A DNA stretch of 64,000 bases from Conoideocrella luteorostrata (Eukaryota > Ascomycota > Sordariomycetes > Hypocreales > Clavicipitaceae), in assembly GCA_032433595.1 (NCBI GenBank), contig JASWJB010000186.1, positions 1 through 64,000 on the forward strand. The letters run 5' to 3'. Made by a program: the position numbers and the translations under genes. Below, in pieces: positions 33,861 through 46,633 of this stretch. Each line of letters starts with the position of its first letter. The stretch's first letter is position 1. The notes beneath the pieces were generated by a model. That model was not told the DNA's origin and ran no database searches. It worked only from the letters and a program-made list of their open reading frames with translations.

Positions 33861-34753
33861 GATGTGTATCTTTTAAAAAAGCATTTGCCACTGTGTGTGA
33901 CACACATACACACAAGACGGGACAAGCATGATTCTAATATACCAGCAGCTTAGTTAACTACCTACCTACCTGCCTACCTCCCTTCTACCTAGTACTCTCT
34001 GCATGGCGAGGTCACAGGGGCGGAGGTCGTTCCGCGGCTCTGTCAAAAGTGGCGTCTGGAGAAGAAGGGTGAAGGCCGAGGCAAACATGGTAACGAGGGG
34101 TGGGCACCTAGGTAAAATAAACCTTCAGCGGACTACGGAACCCGACAGACTAACTACTCCGTAGACGAGATGTGTTTGGACCTTTGTATGTGGAGTAGAA
34201 TCGGCTAGCAGGAGGGGAGAGAGCGGCATTGACGTCGTACGTATTACTAGAGACTTATCGAGGGTTACCTATGTGCTGCCCCCCCTGCAACGGTTATGAC
34301 GGATCGCTGAATGAATGCAAGATCTAGGAGCATGTGAGGTTAATTGCAAGGGGTGCGGTGGTATTCCGGTGTCATGCAATGTGGGCGGAATTAAGCACCA
34401 AGTCGATGGGGTGTGTTCGTCTGGTGGCTGCATCTGCAGGAAGTTGGAGGCTTGATCAATTAGAGTAGCTAGCAATATCTGCCGTCTTTGTACGGAGTAA
34501 ACGTTTCGGTTAATTCCTGTCAGTCTTTTCAGCTTCGCCTATGAAATGAACAACGAAATGTTGAAACGCGCAATGCAATTGTCTCTCGCATCACATGACC
34601 TGTTCCACGCAACTCCGTTGGAGCATTGACCCGGTGTCAAGTAGACAAGCATTATCTATCCAATCAAAGCTCCGTCAGGCACATAACCCAGCTCCACTAT
34701 CTCGCATCCACCTATTTAGTATCCTTTATTTCACCGACCCCTCAACGTACAAA
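33861..34753. other. Intergenic with a CCTA repeat
   Basis: ACCTACCTACCTGCCTACCT tetranucleotide repeat at about 33,957-33,980 and TACTCCGTA/TACGGAGTA motifs at about 34,154 and 34,491. No gene is seen. The right end is the 5' flank of the tRNA genes. Confidence 0.5.
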
Positions 34754-34836
34754 GCTGCAGTCGTCTAGTGGTAAGGACATCAGTTTGTGGTTCAGTGAAA
34801 TCACTGAAAACGGAGGTTCGATTCCTCCCTGTGGCA
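34754..34836 (+). tRNA. tRNA-His (GTG) with 11-nt intron, copy 1
   Basis: The cloverleaf can be drawn fully. Acceptor GCTGCAG pairs with CTGTGGC (with G-U pairs), D arm GTCT/GGAC, anticodon stem TCAGT/ACTGA, loop TT-GTG-G..C, T arm GGAGG-TTCGATT-CCTCC, discriminator A. The anticodon GTG is at 34787-34789. An intron of 11 nt (TTCAGTGAAAT, 34791-34801) interrupts the loop after position 37, the standard site. The B box GGTTCGATTCC is at 34815-34825. A T6 run at 34842-34847 serves as Pol III terminator. Confidence 0.95.
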
Positions 34837-34841
34837 CGTTA

Positions 34842-34847
34842 TTTTTT
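34842..34847 (+). terminator. Pol III terminator of tRNA-His copy 1
   Basis: Six T residues, 5 bp after the tRNA 3' end. Confidence 0.8.
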
Positions 34848-34893
34848 CGCTCTCTGTTACAACGGATCGGCGAAGCAGCGCCCGTATTGTATC

Positions 34894-34976
34894 GCCATAG
34901 TCGTCTAGTGGTAAGGACATCAGTTTGTGGGAGCAGCAAAGCACTGGAAACCGAGGTTCGATTCCTCGCTGTGGCA
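34894..34976 (+). tRNA. tRNA-His (GTG) with 11-nt intron, copy 2
   Basis: Acceptor GCCATAG pairs with CTGTGGC, D arm GTCT/GGAC, anticodon stem TCAGT/ACTGG, anticodon GTG at 34927-34929, T arm CGAGG-TTCGATT-CCTCG. The 11-nt intron (GAGCAGCAAAG, 34931-34941) sits at the same place as in copy 1 but shares almost no sequence with it. The T stem and acceptor also differ by several bases, with pairing kept in each copy. It lies 57 bp downstream of copy 1 in the same orientation. Confidence 0.95.
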
Positions 34977-34986
34977 GGTTAATTCC

Positions 34987-34999
34987 TTTTTTTTTTTTT
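34987..34999 (+). terminator. Pol III terminator of tRNA-His copy 2
   Basis: Thirteen T residues, 10 bp after the tRNA 3' end. Confidence 0.85.
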
Positions 35000-35880
35000 G
35001 GTGGATGCAGTCATCAACAAGTAGTTGTAAATTCTTGGAGCCCGTCTGGGTGCAGGAATTGGGTGAGTGAGTGAAGCTGCAATCCGTGCTCTCTACGTTG
35101 GGCTGGGACGTGTTGTAGAATCAGGAGAGTGTGCATACCGAAGAAAGGGTCCGATTCTTGGAGCAAACGCATACAGATTTTGGAGCGCGACATCAAGCTA
35201 TCCTGCACATGCGAGTGTGGATTGCATGCACACACTGCATGCACGATAGGCAGCTAATTTAACGCAGTAGAGTTGCAATCTACTCCATGGACGAGCGATC
35301 CAATCGGAGAACAAGTTCTGACGTTTGGTTTGATTTCACTAGTTGGATCGACGCTGCCGGATGAACCGGTATAGTGGTACGGAGTGAAGGAATGGCTGTG
35401 CAGTTGGCAGAGAACGAACGCACAATACGCACATTGCGTCAAACCAGATAGATACTCACTTTCAGCGACCATGTGGTCTGCAGATCGGCAACCGCCAATA
35501 CCGTTGGAGGCACAAAATTTCTGCCTATCTCCAGGTATCTTTTTCGCCGGCAGGTAAGTAAAAACCTTATGCCGCAGATTGTAGCTGTTGACGCCTCCTG
35601 GCTCAGCCGCACGGGCAGAGTCCACAGCAGATGGGCATGTGTTTCCGCTTGGACGGACATTGAGCACCACGCGCGCCATTGCCGTTCCCATTAAGTGATG
35701 CGCAGTAATAAATTGTAATATTCCGGGGATGCATGAGCAGCTGCATGCCTACTACAGTTATCAGGCTTGTTGGCCGCGATAAAGGGAGCACAGTACTCCG
35801 TACAGCACAGAGCAAGGGGGTGGTCACAGCACTAGTTAATAATGGCCGTCTGCTCAGAGCCCCCAAGTTCTCCGAGTAGT

Positions 35881-35896
35881 TACGGAGTACTCCGTA
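35881..35896. repeat. Perfect 16-bp palindrome TACGGAGTACTCCGTA
   Basis: Read directly. It is the head-to-head form of the motif found singly throughout the intergenic DNA of this window. A second full copy is at about 30,019-30,035. Confidence 0.9.
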
Positions 35897-38800
35897 GATT
35901 ATGTGCAAATTAATTGAAATGGCCGGCTCACATCACCTGCACCATGAATGAATCGCGCTGTGGCCGAGACACATTAACTACTAGTAGTCCATCGTGAGGT
36001 GCTGAGGTCTGGAACAGAAGCTGGGGAGCCTGACTCGAAGGCCTGTAGAGCTGGGGAGGGTGTGCGATTCACAAGTTGGTGGACGGGTCGAGGCTCCCAC
36101 GATGAGAGTCGAAGTGTGCTGTTTGCTGCAAGCAATTAACTATATAGCTGACAGACTCCGTATAGGGTATTTTGTTTCCCGTCCATTTCTGGGCTTGTAC
36201 GGAGTACGAGGATGTGTATCAGAACACTCCGAGGTCACTTGTCAGTCGCGAAATTGCGTTCAACATCCCCCCCCCTCCTATATGCAGTCGGGGTCCCCAG
36301 ATGGATGGATTGCGTGCCGGGACAGGTTGAGAGACATGAAATGCGTAGTTGCTCTGTTGACGGAAGGTGTTTCTGGCAGGCCGGTGATGATTGTCCAGGC
36401 ACGGAGTACGGAGTACAGAATGCTCTCTTCGTTGTCAACTTCAACGGTGCGCGCAACTGCAGCATTACGTAACATGCCAAAGCTTTGCTCCGTACTCAGC
36501 AGAGTCTGCGGAGTACGGACTATCGTAACGGCTTATACCAAAGCGACATTAAATTCCACAATTCTACACCGCCAACGCACTTGGCTTCATATTCAATAAC
36601 AGTACGGAGTATTCAAGGGACTCATCAAGCAGCTGCCGATCAATATGGCAGGACAATGCTGTGTGCACTACCACCGTTTCCTTCGCTTAGCATCCAGTTT
36701 CCGGGTTGTGGTGGTGCTATAACTAACTAAAGAGATACGTCGTTTTCCCCGCTAGTAACGGCCTTGACGTTCCGTTGCTTGGCTCTCGGCGGGCACAGTC
36801 CTACAACAGGTAGTATTCCCCCTTCACACGATGCGTCACGAAGTAACCTGCGAGCGGTATTGGTATTCCCGGAGAGAATGAGCCCTCGGTACCAGTGCTC
36901 CATGAACCGCCGGAGCTTTGCGCGGCAAAAGTAAAATCTCTCGCTCGGGCTGCTGTTAGCTGCCAGCGTTGATGAGCTGCCGATTGGAGGAGAGAGAAGA
37001 CGCTTTGCCACCACGGCATGTTTGCACCCTTGTTTCCTCACACCTAATGAAGCTATCTTCTCGACAAATACCATCGCGTCTGCGCTGTCAACACTCGCCA
37101 GCGTGGCATGCCTTTGCACTTACAATACGGAACGGCCGCATTCAGGCTCTGACCCGTCCGCTTCCAAGCCCAACATGAGGTTGATGGGGGGGGGTGAAGG
37201 GCAGCAGGAGCAGCAAGAACAGCAAGAACAGCAAGAAGACGCCAACGCGGCTACAGCGCCAGTAACTTGCTAAGCCAACCAAGAAAATTGAACCCCGACC
37301 AGTAGTTACGGTGAATCTCACCATTTCTGCTACAAAAGGTGACACCAAAGTATAGTTAGTTAATGCTGCCCCGGCCCTTGGGCCGTTGATGGGTGACCGC
37401 CACTGGCGCCGGGGGGTTAGGCTGTCCAGCCAACCTCGTCCAGCCGTGGATTCAATCCCGAACTGCCACCTATGGGTCTGCTCCTGCGACTTTCGAAATA
37501 GAGTACCGAGTACTCCGTACTCCGTAAGAAGAGGCCCATCGGTCGATGTCTCTTCTTTTACGCCAGACATACGCAAATGCTCGCGTAACACATGCCGTGA
37601 TAGTGGCAGGCCGACCCTCTAGCTCCTTGGTCTCAGCCCGTCAGCGTCCGCGCAAACAAAACCAGGTGTCTCACTCTCAGATCACCGAGGGCGAAACAGA
37701 AGGCGTCTTTTGGCGCCATTCTGCTGAAGTTGGCTGGGACGACCCAGACCAGGCCAGGTCAGGCCAGACAAGGACAGACGGGCGTCGACGGCAGTGGTTC
37801 AGCGTCAAAGGCCAGCGTCAAAGGCTTGAGCCAAAGGCACACACCCCTGGGAATCCAAGACACCGGAGACAGACCCCCAAGATCCCAAGACGAGCTCCAT
37901 CTGCCCCAGTCTGATGGTCTAGCGTGACCTGGAAGCCCCGGCGCCACAACGTCACCGGCAGACACATTGACTGTCACCGCTTTCGGAGGTCCCTGCCTGC
38001 TTGACTCTGTCGTTGCCGGTCCGGAGAGCCAATTCTGCATCCCCACGCGGCCGGATTTCTAATTGAACGGTGAACCCGTACACCCAACCGCCCTTATCAT
38101 GTGTTCTTGGAAGAGCGGGACTCGAGACCCTTTGTGAGCCCCAACAAGGGGAAATCTGGGTAAAGAACTGGCAAAAGCATGCTGTTTGTCGCGATTGCTT
38201 TTTCTCGTAATTGCCTGGCTACTCCCTACTCGTAGTTTGGCCAATCCCCCCCTCACCGCAGTTGGCCGTCTGAAAATGCATCGTTCTTTCTTTGCCTAAC
38301 TCTACTTCTAATACGCAGTTTTCCGTCCTGGCAAAGAAATCTACCAACTAGGCTGTCCTATGTTGCAATCGTCTCTTTGCTTCTCTATGATTCGAGACAT
38401 GGCTACCTTGCCTTCTTTTTGTCTGGCCGTCTATCCAAGTGGTCGCCGAAGCCTGGTTCGCCTACCCCGTACTCTATGCTCCATACGGAGTACTCTGTAG
38501 TAGTAGTTGCAATACAACTCGACTCAACGCCATGCCGATAACTCCTAGCCCTTATTTTGAAGGATCTGCAAGATTACCACCACTTTCCGCGACGGGGCCA
38601 TGCGATATCTTGCGGGCCAGCCGCCCATCCCCGGCCTCGAAGTCAAGGCTTTGACACCGGCTCTGGCTCTGGCACTGGCTCTGGCTCTGGCTGGTCACGG
38701 CAGGCGATTTCTGCATAATGCCATCCGCCTCGTTAATCCAACAAGGCAGGCATGCTGAGAAGCAGCAAGCAACAAGGTCGCGGCGGGACGCAAACCAGCC

Positions 38801-39239
38801 GATCCGGCATCTCCACCAACAATGTGGAACCACGCTTTTGTGCCCGGGGGGGGGGGCGTGCGCCTCGAGTGGGAATAGGCAAAGAGATTGTGCATGCGGC
38901 CTGAATCATCGCCGCCCACTTCTAGTACTTTCTCTTCGCCGTCCCTATAAAGCAGCGCCATCCGCATGACGCATGTCACCATCAGCCTGGCCGTGATCCT
39001 CTCCCTTTTGCCATATTTTTTTACGGAACGTTGACTCCCACTTTGCGTTGGCCCTTTCTTGTCTCTCGAGCAAGTGATTTGGTCTCTTAATTGTCTACTC
39101 TACGCTCGTTTTGAGTATCTTATCGCCATCTGCACCGCTCCTCCTCGCAGCCGAACGAACGCTCCCTGTCCTCGGCTCAGCCTGCGTCACGAATCCAAAT
39201 CTTTCGCTTCGCAGATCAAGCAGCGACAACACGGTCATC

Positions 39240-39531
39240 ATGGCCCCCAAGAAGCTCAAATGCAGTGCCAAGGAATGCCGGGAGCAACTCTCGCCCTTTC
39301 CCGTGCTCTGTAGCTTCTGCCACGGCCGCTTCTGCAACAAGCACCGCATGTTGGAAGACCATCAATGCCCCGAGCTTGAGGACGTAAGTCAACAACTCCA
39401 GGACCGATCCACTCTGCAAGACTGGCTTGCTAACTTGTTTGCTTCCTTTCCACCAGTGCAAGAAGCAGGAACACGAGCGCAACGCTGCAAAACTGGAAGC
39501 GGAGCGAACGCCCGTTATTCGTGGTGTCTAG
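39240..39531 (+). CDS. Small AN1-type zinc finger protein
   Basis: Two exons: 39240-39383 and 39457-39531, intron 39384-39456 (donor GTAAGT, branch GCTAAC, phase 0). The product is 72 aa. It starts MAPKKLKCSAKEC at an ATG in the context CATCATGG. The AN1 finger is complete: C-x4-C, then C-x2-C, C-x2-H, x5-H, x-C (residues 8 to about 45; LCSFCHGRFCNKH and EDHQC). The second exon is a short charged helix (CKKQEHERNAAKLEAER). AN1 proteins of this size bind ubiquitin or proteasome-related partners, as with yeast Tmc1, a proteasome-associated stress protein. Here that role is inferred from the fold only. It is too short and too split to appear as one open frame. Confidence 0.88.
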
Positions 39532-40564
39532 ATGGGGCGGCAGCACCTGATTGATTGCATGCCCGCAGCTGCAGCTGCACCGATAGGCCCCCGGTCCGGC
39601 CGTAGCGACAAAAACCCGTCCACCGGTCCACACCGGGCGTCCGTAAACGAACTCATGCACATTTTCTATCAACGAAAATATGACTACACGATCTTCTCCT
39701 TTTTTTCTCTTTTTCTTTCTTGTTTTCAGACTCCTACTTCTGAGCGATTCTCTGTTGGTGGCATGACTTTTCAGTGGTTAAAGGCGAGGCGTAAACGGCC
39801 ACAGTTGTACTCTATCTATGGAGATCCCAGCGGGACAGAAGTTGGACTAGTCGCACGGCGTAACGGGCTCCATGTAATTTACTTTTTTTTCTTCTTCTTC
39901 TTTTGTTGCCATGCGTGGGACTTGCTTTACATTACCACACCTCAAGTTAAAGAAATTGAGTTTTCTGATGCATTCTCCCTAGATTGCTGTGGAACACCAA
40001 CTCTCATGTGTGATGTGCGCCGTCGCCCTTGCTTCCGTTCTAATCATGCGTTTCAGACAAAGGCCCTTTGATTTCCCGCCTCTTTGCTATGCGCGGGCAT
40101 GAATTGCCATGGTCAATTGGCGGAACACAATGAAAAAAAATCCACACCACAGCGCATCTTGGGTATCAAACATAATTGGGCTGTGCGACCCCGTCTTCCC
40201 CCCTCAATTGTTCATTAGGCATGCATGCATGAATGCATTGGCCGACAACATGTTCACCTTCAAGTGGTTGACCGTCCAATCTGGGGGTAAGTGAGGGTGT
40301 GGTGTGGTGTGGAAGGGCGTATGCAGCCCGTCTACAGACACGGCTCACGCCACAATTCTGGCCCCCTCGGTTGTTTCGTGGCTTCCAAAGGACAAACTGG
40401 ACTGATCAAAATTCGGAAGTGCTATTCACAGCTGTACTCCGTGGAGCGTAGTCTGGTGACTACGTTGCCACTGTTGGGGGTTAGGGTTTACTATAATATA
40501 CAATATACAAAATTGTATTGCTGCAATATGTCCAGTAAATATTAATGTGTATCTAATCGTCTGG
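39532..40564. other. Convergent intergenic region
   Basis: Lies between the 3' ends of the AN1 gene and the endonuclease III gene. T-rich runs at about 39,700-39,725 and 39,885-39,905 fit 3' UTR sequence. I see nothing coding. Confidence 0.5.
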
Positions 40565-41861
40565 TCATTTGGGAGACGTTTCATGAGCAAGCTCGTCCAT
40601 CACAACTGCCTCCTCCACGACTACCTCTGTCTTCACAACCCCATTGTTCTCCAACTTGATCTCTTCTTGCTCCTTGACTTTCCTCCCTTCAAGCACCTTC
40701 TTCCGCTCCGCGGCTTTACATAGCCCCTGCAACCCCAGATCGCAATCACCGCACCGTCTTCCCACGGGCAGGCAGACAGTTTGTCCGAAGCCGACGAGCA
40801 ACCAGTTGATTTCTCGCCATTTGTCCCTTGGCAGCCACGACTGCAGGGCCAAGCGTGTTTCTTCCGGCGTTTTCGTCTTGTTCCACCCCCACAGGTTGGT
40901 GATGCGGTGCACATGTACGTCCACGCCTATGCCCTCGGTGCGATCCCATGCTGCCGAGAGGCAGAGGTAGGCCATTTTGGGGCCCACCCCTGGGAGAGAT
41001 GTAAGGCCGGAGATTGTGTCGGGAATGTCATCGTTGAATTGGTCTCGGAGGATGATAGCAGCTTGTTTTATGTACCTTTGTTCGATTAGTTACCGATACC
41101 TATCCGCGATATCTGGAAAGGGGGGTTTGTGAGAAGGGGGAAACGCACTTTGTCTTGTTGTTGTGAAACCCCACTGCCCAGATCAACTCGTTCAAGACCT
41201 TGGGATCAACTGCCAGGACGTTGTTCAGGTTCAAGCCCGCTGGAGCGCCGGGCTTATGGGCCGGCAGCTCGGTCTTCAGTCTGTGCATTGCCACAGCGTT
41301 CACCGTGTCCTTTGTCTGGCTCGAGAGCATCAAAGATATAAGCGTGTGGAATCTTTGGTCCTTTGGCGAGGCAGTCCTGTCGGCCAGTCTCTCGCAGCCC
41401 ATTGTATCTACTGCCGCATTGTGGGCCGCCCCCCCAGACGACCGCATTTTCTTGACTGCATTGTACACTTCCTCCCAGTCGGAGGGTGGTGAGATGGTCG
41501 TTTCGCCCGTCGTGCCGTCTGTTTTCTTGGTCGCCGGCTTACGTGCCCGGGGCGGTTTTGCAGGCGGCGAGGATATCGAGCATATTGATTCTTCCGTGCG
41601 CTCGGCCTTGATAGATTTCAGGGGAGATGCCGGATGAGATGTCCTCCGGCGCTTTTTGGCTGGGGGGCTAATGGAGTCTTCAATGTCAGGTGTTGTTGTT
41701 GTTGTTGAGGTGGTGGAGGTGGTGGTCCCATTTGATGCTGGCGGTGCGGCGTAGGCGAAGCGCGAGAGGGAGCGGGTTATACGCCGGGGGATGATGGCTG
41801 TTGGGTTGGTGTGTTGGTCGAATATCTTGGCTGTGTCTTTGGATATCCGTGAGGATCGCAT
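40565..41861 (-). CDS. NTG1: Endonuclease III homologue (DNA N-glycosylase/AP lyase)
   Basis: Two exons: 41149-41861 and 40565-41075, intron 41076-41148 (donor GTGCGT, branch CTAAT, phase 2). The product is 407 aa. The start [12 protein letters not shown] at 41861 is the first ATG; the frame continues upstream only to a GTG. The N-terminal 130 residues are basic and low-complexity, with a Thr-rich run and a KKRRR nuclear signal. The catalytic core has [10 protein letters not shown], the helix-hairpin-helix LPGVGPKM with Lys271 (nucleophile) and Asp290 in [10 protein letters not shown], 19 residues apart as in human NTHL1. The 4Fe-4S cluster ligands are C-x6-C-x2-C-x7-C (the last spacing is five in E. 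coli). It excises oxidised pyrimidines in base excision repair, in the nucleus and perhaps mitochondria. It is convergent with the AN1 gene. Confidence 0.93.
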
Positions 41862-43905
41862 CGTCGGGGATTGGGAGGTTGGGAGGTTGGGAAATAATTT
41901 CTGCGTACGGGGTGAACCGTTTGGGGGATGATGGGTGGCCGATACGTGATGCGCCCAAGCTGCTTGCTCAATTGGGAGCTTTGAAAGGGCAATATAATGG
42001 ATAGACCCTGATTGGTTGGTACACGGGGACCTTCTATTCCGTATTGTAGGCTCAATACGCTGTGGCTGATGTGTACGGACTACAGTACACACGCCTTAGC
42101 ATTTTGTTGCAGTCTACGGAGTAACTCCTCGTGCTTTATGCTTTTTGAATCCTTGTAGATTCTTCTTCTTCTCCTTCCTCTTCTTTTTTTCTTTTTTTCT
42201 TTTTTTCTTTTTTAAACAAACACTTTTACCACCCCGAGACTGCCAATAACTTCAATACTATTCGGGCACACACCTGAATTTGCCTCTCAAACCCACCTTC
42301 GAGGCAACAGGCATCTCTCTCTCTCCCTCGTTAGTTAGGAATAACCACATCACATTCCACAAGTATCCTCTTTCCACACGTAAACCGGACCAGGGATCTC
42401 CGTCTAACAGCAAAGGCTGGCGGCTTACTCCGTATGGGTTAACATTGCCATGTTCGAAGGGTCCGTCAGTCTTGGGGAGCCCATGCTGAACCAAAAACTC
42501 ACTTTTGAAGAAATCCTGAGCCGATAGTCTGTCGTCGGGAAGGCAGCAAAGAATTTTCCGAACAAGGTCAAGAAGCAGTTCCTAGTCTTTGCCTTCGAGG
42601 CGAGCCCCACGGCTCGCAAAACTTGGCTGTGGGATCGGCGTGGACGCGACCCAGTTACCCGACCATGTTAATTTTCCATGTACATAACGCGTTGGTATAG
42701 TGTGCTAATATGCGACATGATGATTTATCATCGCCATCCCACTGGCGGTGACAGTTTTGGCTCTGTTCCAAGAAGCGTTTCGAGCTCTTCCTATCCTTGC
42801 CGCGCCAAAATCACATACAATCGGTAAGCCAAATGTGATGGGCATAGGCTGTGAAAGGAATATGATGCGGTCTGAAAGTGGTTTTTGGACGGAGCGGTAT
42901 TCTAGCTCAGATTTCTTAGTATTCTCGAAAACAGAAACATCTCAGATCCCTAGCAGGATATTGTTCGGAGATATATCTATCAAGACCCAACTATCAGTCG
43001 CGTGAGAAAAACTGGTGAATCCTATAGAAGACACGCCCTGTATGCACCACGTTTGCTTGATGTAAGAAGTCTAGACCCAGGAAGATCAGTTGTAAAGTTT
43101 GATGTAGCAATTCCTTACTCAAGCCTTTGTTGGGGAACTTGTTGCGAAACTTGATAAATGTTAAACCAAGCGGGTTAAAGACTGCCCAGTCTTGGGTGGC
43201 ACAGATCTTGGGGGTCAGTAAGTTGCTACTTCTGAGTGCAGTCGTTAGCCGATAACGATCCCCCGGCTGAGGAGAACAAGAAAGAGATCAAGCCCGGACT
43301 CTGCAAGTTCACGGCAATGCCAAACGACAGAAAGGCCCCGCCAGACTCAACCAAAACCGCTGGATACCTGGTAGGGCCAAGATGCGCAAATCCAGACCTG
43401 AATGAACATAGTGACCCCTTTGTTATCATGGCGATGCCCATGCAATGCGCCCTTTGCAAAGTGATGGGTAAGTTCAGCCAGAATGTGGTGGGGATACACA
43501 TATGCTTAGACCAATCTACGTAGTCGGTCATCACAATAACGATGACGAGAATAGGGTAAGCGTGGGGGCAGCGTATGTTCGAATGAAAGAAAATAACATA
43601 GTGCATTTGAACTTCCGTAACTTTTCGGTCGGCTAGCCAAAGAGTAAATTCATTTGCATCTGGCCAATTGCACCAGAGCAGGTAATTGCATATTGCATTA
43701 CTAGTTATGATGTACATCAGGCCATCAGGGTTCCATTCTTGGACCTGTTTATTACCAGCGCCGCCCTGTCCTCCTTGGCCGCTGCCCTCTGTCCCTATCC
43801 TCTGCCAACACTTTCAACTCCATGCAGTGACTATCCTTTATGCCATCCGAATTCATCCTCGTCATAAATTCATCGTTTGTTACTGTACGGAACTGGCACC
43901 CACTC
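41862..43905. other. Intergenic, polypyrimidine tract
   Basis: The NTG1 promoter side has TACGGAGTA motifs at about 42,114 and 42,425. A TTCTTC then CTTTTTTT repeat tract is at about 42,161-42,213. The rest shows no gene; frames at 43,226-43,717 on the two strands are mirror shadows without domains. Confidence 0.5.
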
Positions 43906-45351
<1,446 letters not shown>

Positions 45352-46633
45352 GTTGCGGTTTGAGCGTTGAATTGAATAATATTGTGAGATGAAGGTATCT
45401 TGAAAGGCGACCGATGCGTTCCGTAGACTAGCAATGAATTATATGGTGCTGGAATGGCGAGAAAGGAAGATGATATGCTGCTCTAATGCAAAATATGGAT
45501 TTGCTTTCTTAAGGTTGCATGGAAATCGACGGATCGATGGAGCACCAGACCAACTACTCCGTAGACTGCAGCCTTTGACGACAGTGCAATCCCGACACGC
45601 CGAAAAGCGCCGTTTAAGCTACCCCGCGCGACGCCGCCTGGTGATGGAGCCACCTATATCTGCGAGTCAATCCACCGCAGGCCGCCTGTTCCCCATATGT
45701 CCCTCTCCGTTTACGGAAGCACCAAGCCTCCAATCTGGTCAGTGATGTATTGCAGGGGCGCTAGTAGTATCTATATTGCGCGAGAATACAGCTCCGTCAC
45801 GCTGTCCCTGCGCCTTTGGACGTTGACGTTGGATGTGAGATCCCGACCCCCGAGCGTATCCCGGATCACCGATTGACTCACCAGGTCTGTGCCACTGATA
45901 GGCTTTGCCGAACCCAATAGAGTCTCTACGGAGTACTATAACTAGTTACTGGACAATACGTCTATGTTCACTAACTCCGTACACCGTACGGAGTATTGCA
46001 CTGCACATCTCTCCTCCCATTGCCAAGCTTAGGTGGAGCGAGTAGGCGATAACATGCGATGCCAATGAACATTCAGTGCCGCGTGCACTACGGAGTACTC
46101 TGTCTCACCATATGCGACAATGCATCGATTCTGTACTTTTTGAGCTGACCTACGAATACAGCAGCTATAACGCTGCATAGGGTCCTACTCCGTGTGGAAT
46201 ACATACATCTGGAATTATCCCTTTCTCACTATTCTCACATCATTAGACATTGTGGTATCAGCGCTAGTTTTTACCTAAATATTACTGCCCCAAAGTAGCT
46301 AGTCGGTAGTTATTTAGTTAGTAGTAAACGAAGGTGGTTGCTGTAGTGTTTGAGACCACTCGGTTAAATGCCGGTCCGTATTCCGTTGCGTGCAGGGAGC
46401 TCCAAAAAATATTGGAGCGCGTTTGCTAGCTTTTGGCTGTTGTTGATCAGACCATACTCAAGAACAATTTCAAATCGTTTAATTTACCACTGCCTCATCG
46501 AGACGACATCGCAATCCATGGTTATCCATAGTTGATTTCTCAGTGTGTGGGAAGAACTTCATTCGCTGGACTCCTCTGAGATTTCGCGAGGGAGGTCGAG
46601 TCGGCCTGATTTGTCGCAGCCAACCCTGCCGCA
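45352..46633. promoter_or_regulatory. 1.28-kb divergent region between SFA1 and NUP85
   Basis: Outward-facing starts on both sides. It contains several TACGGAGTA-type motifs: about 45,556, 45,927, 45,974-45,996 (an inverted pair separated by CACCG), 46,088 and 46,184. No coding frame is supported. The motif cluster between about 45,900 and 46,200 is the densest near any gene start in the window. Confidence 0.5.

Larger units (their letters stand above)
34977..39239. other. Gene-poor 4.2 kb, dense in TACGGAGTA motifs
   Basis: No frame has a recognisable domain. This is the stretch richest in the dispersed motif: about 35,793, 35,881 (full palindrome), 36,199, 36,401-36,417 (7-bp tandem), 36,487-36,520, 36,602, 37,507-37,524 (7-bp tandem) and 38,483. 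It also holds a CAGCAAGAA repeat at about 37,203-37,240 and a GGCTCT hexamer array at about 38,659-38,694. The last few hundred bases are pyrimidine-rich and form the promoter/5' UTR side of the AN1 gene. Confidence 0.5.

Noticed and set aside
39532..40071. 179-aa frame directly after the AN1 gene
   Set aside because: Low-complexity start, then T-rich 3' UTR-like sequence; no motif.
41100..42092. Longer N-terminus of the endonuclease III frame starting at a GTG
   Set aside because: The extension starts with a non-ATG codon and is not needed; ATG at 41861 gives a usual N-terminus.
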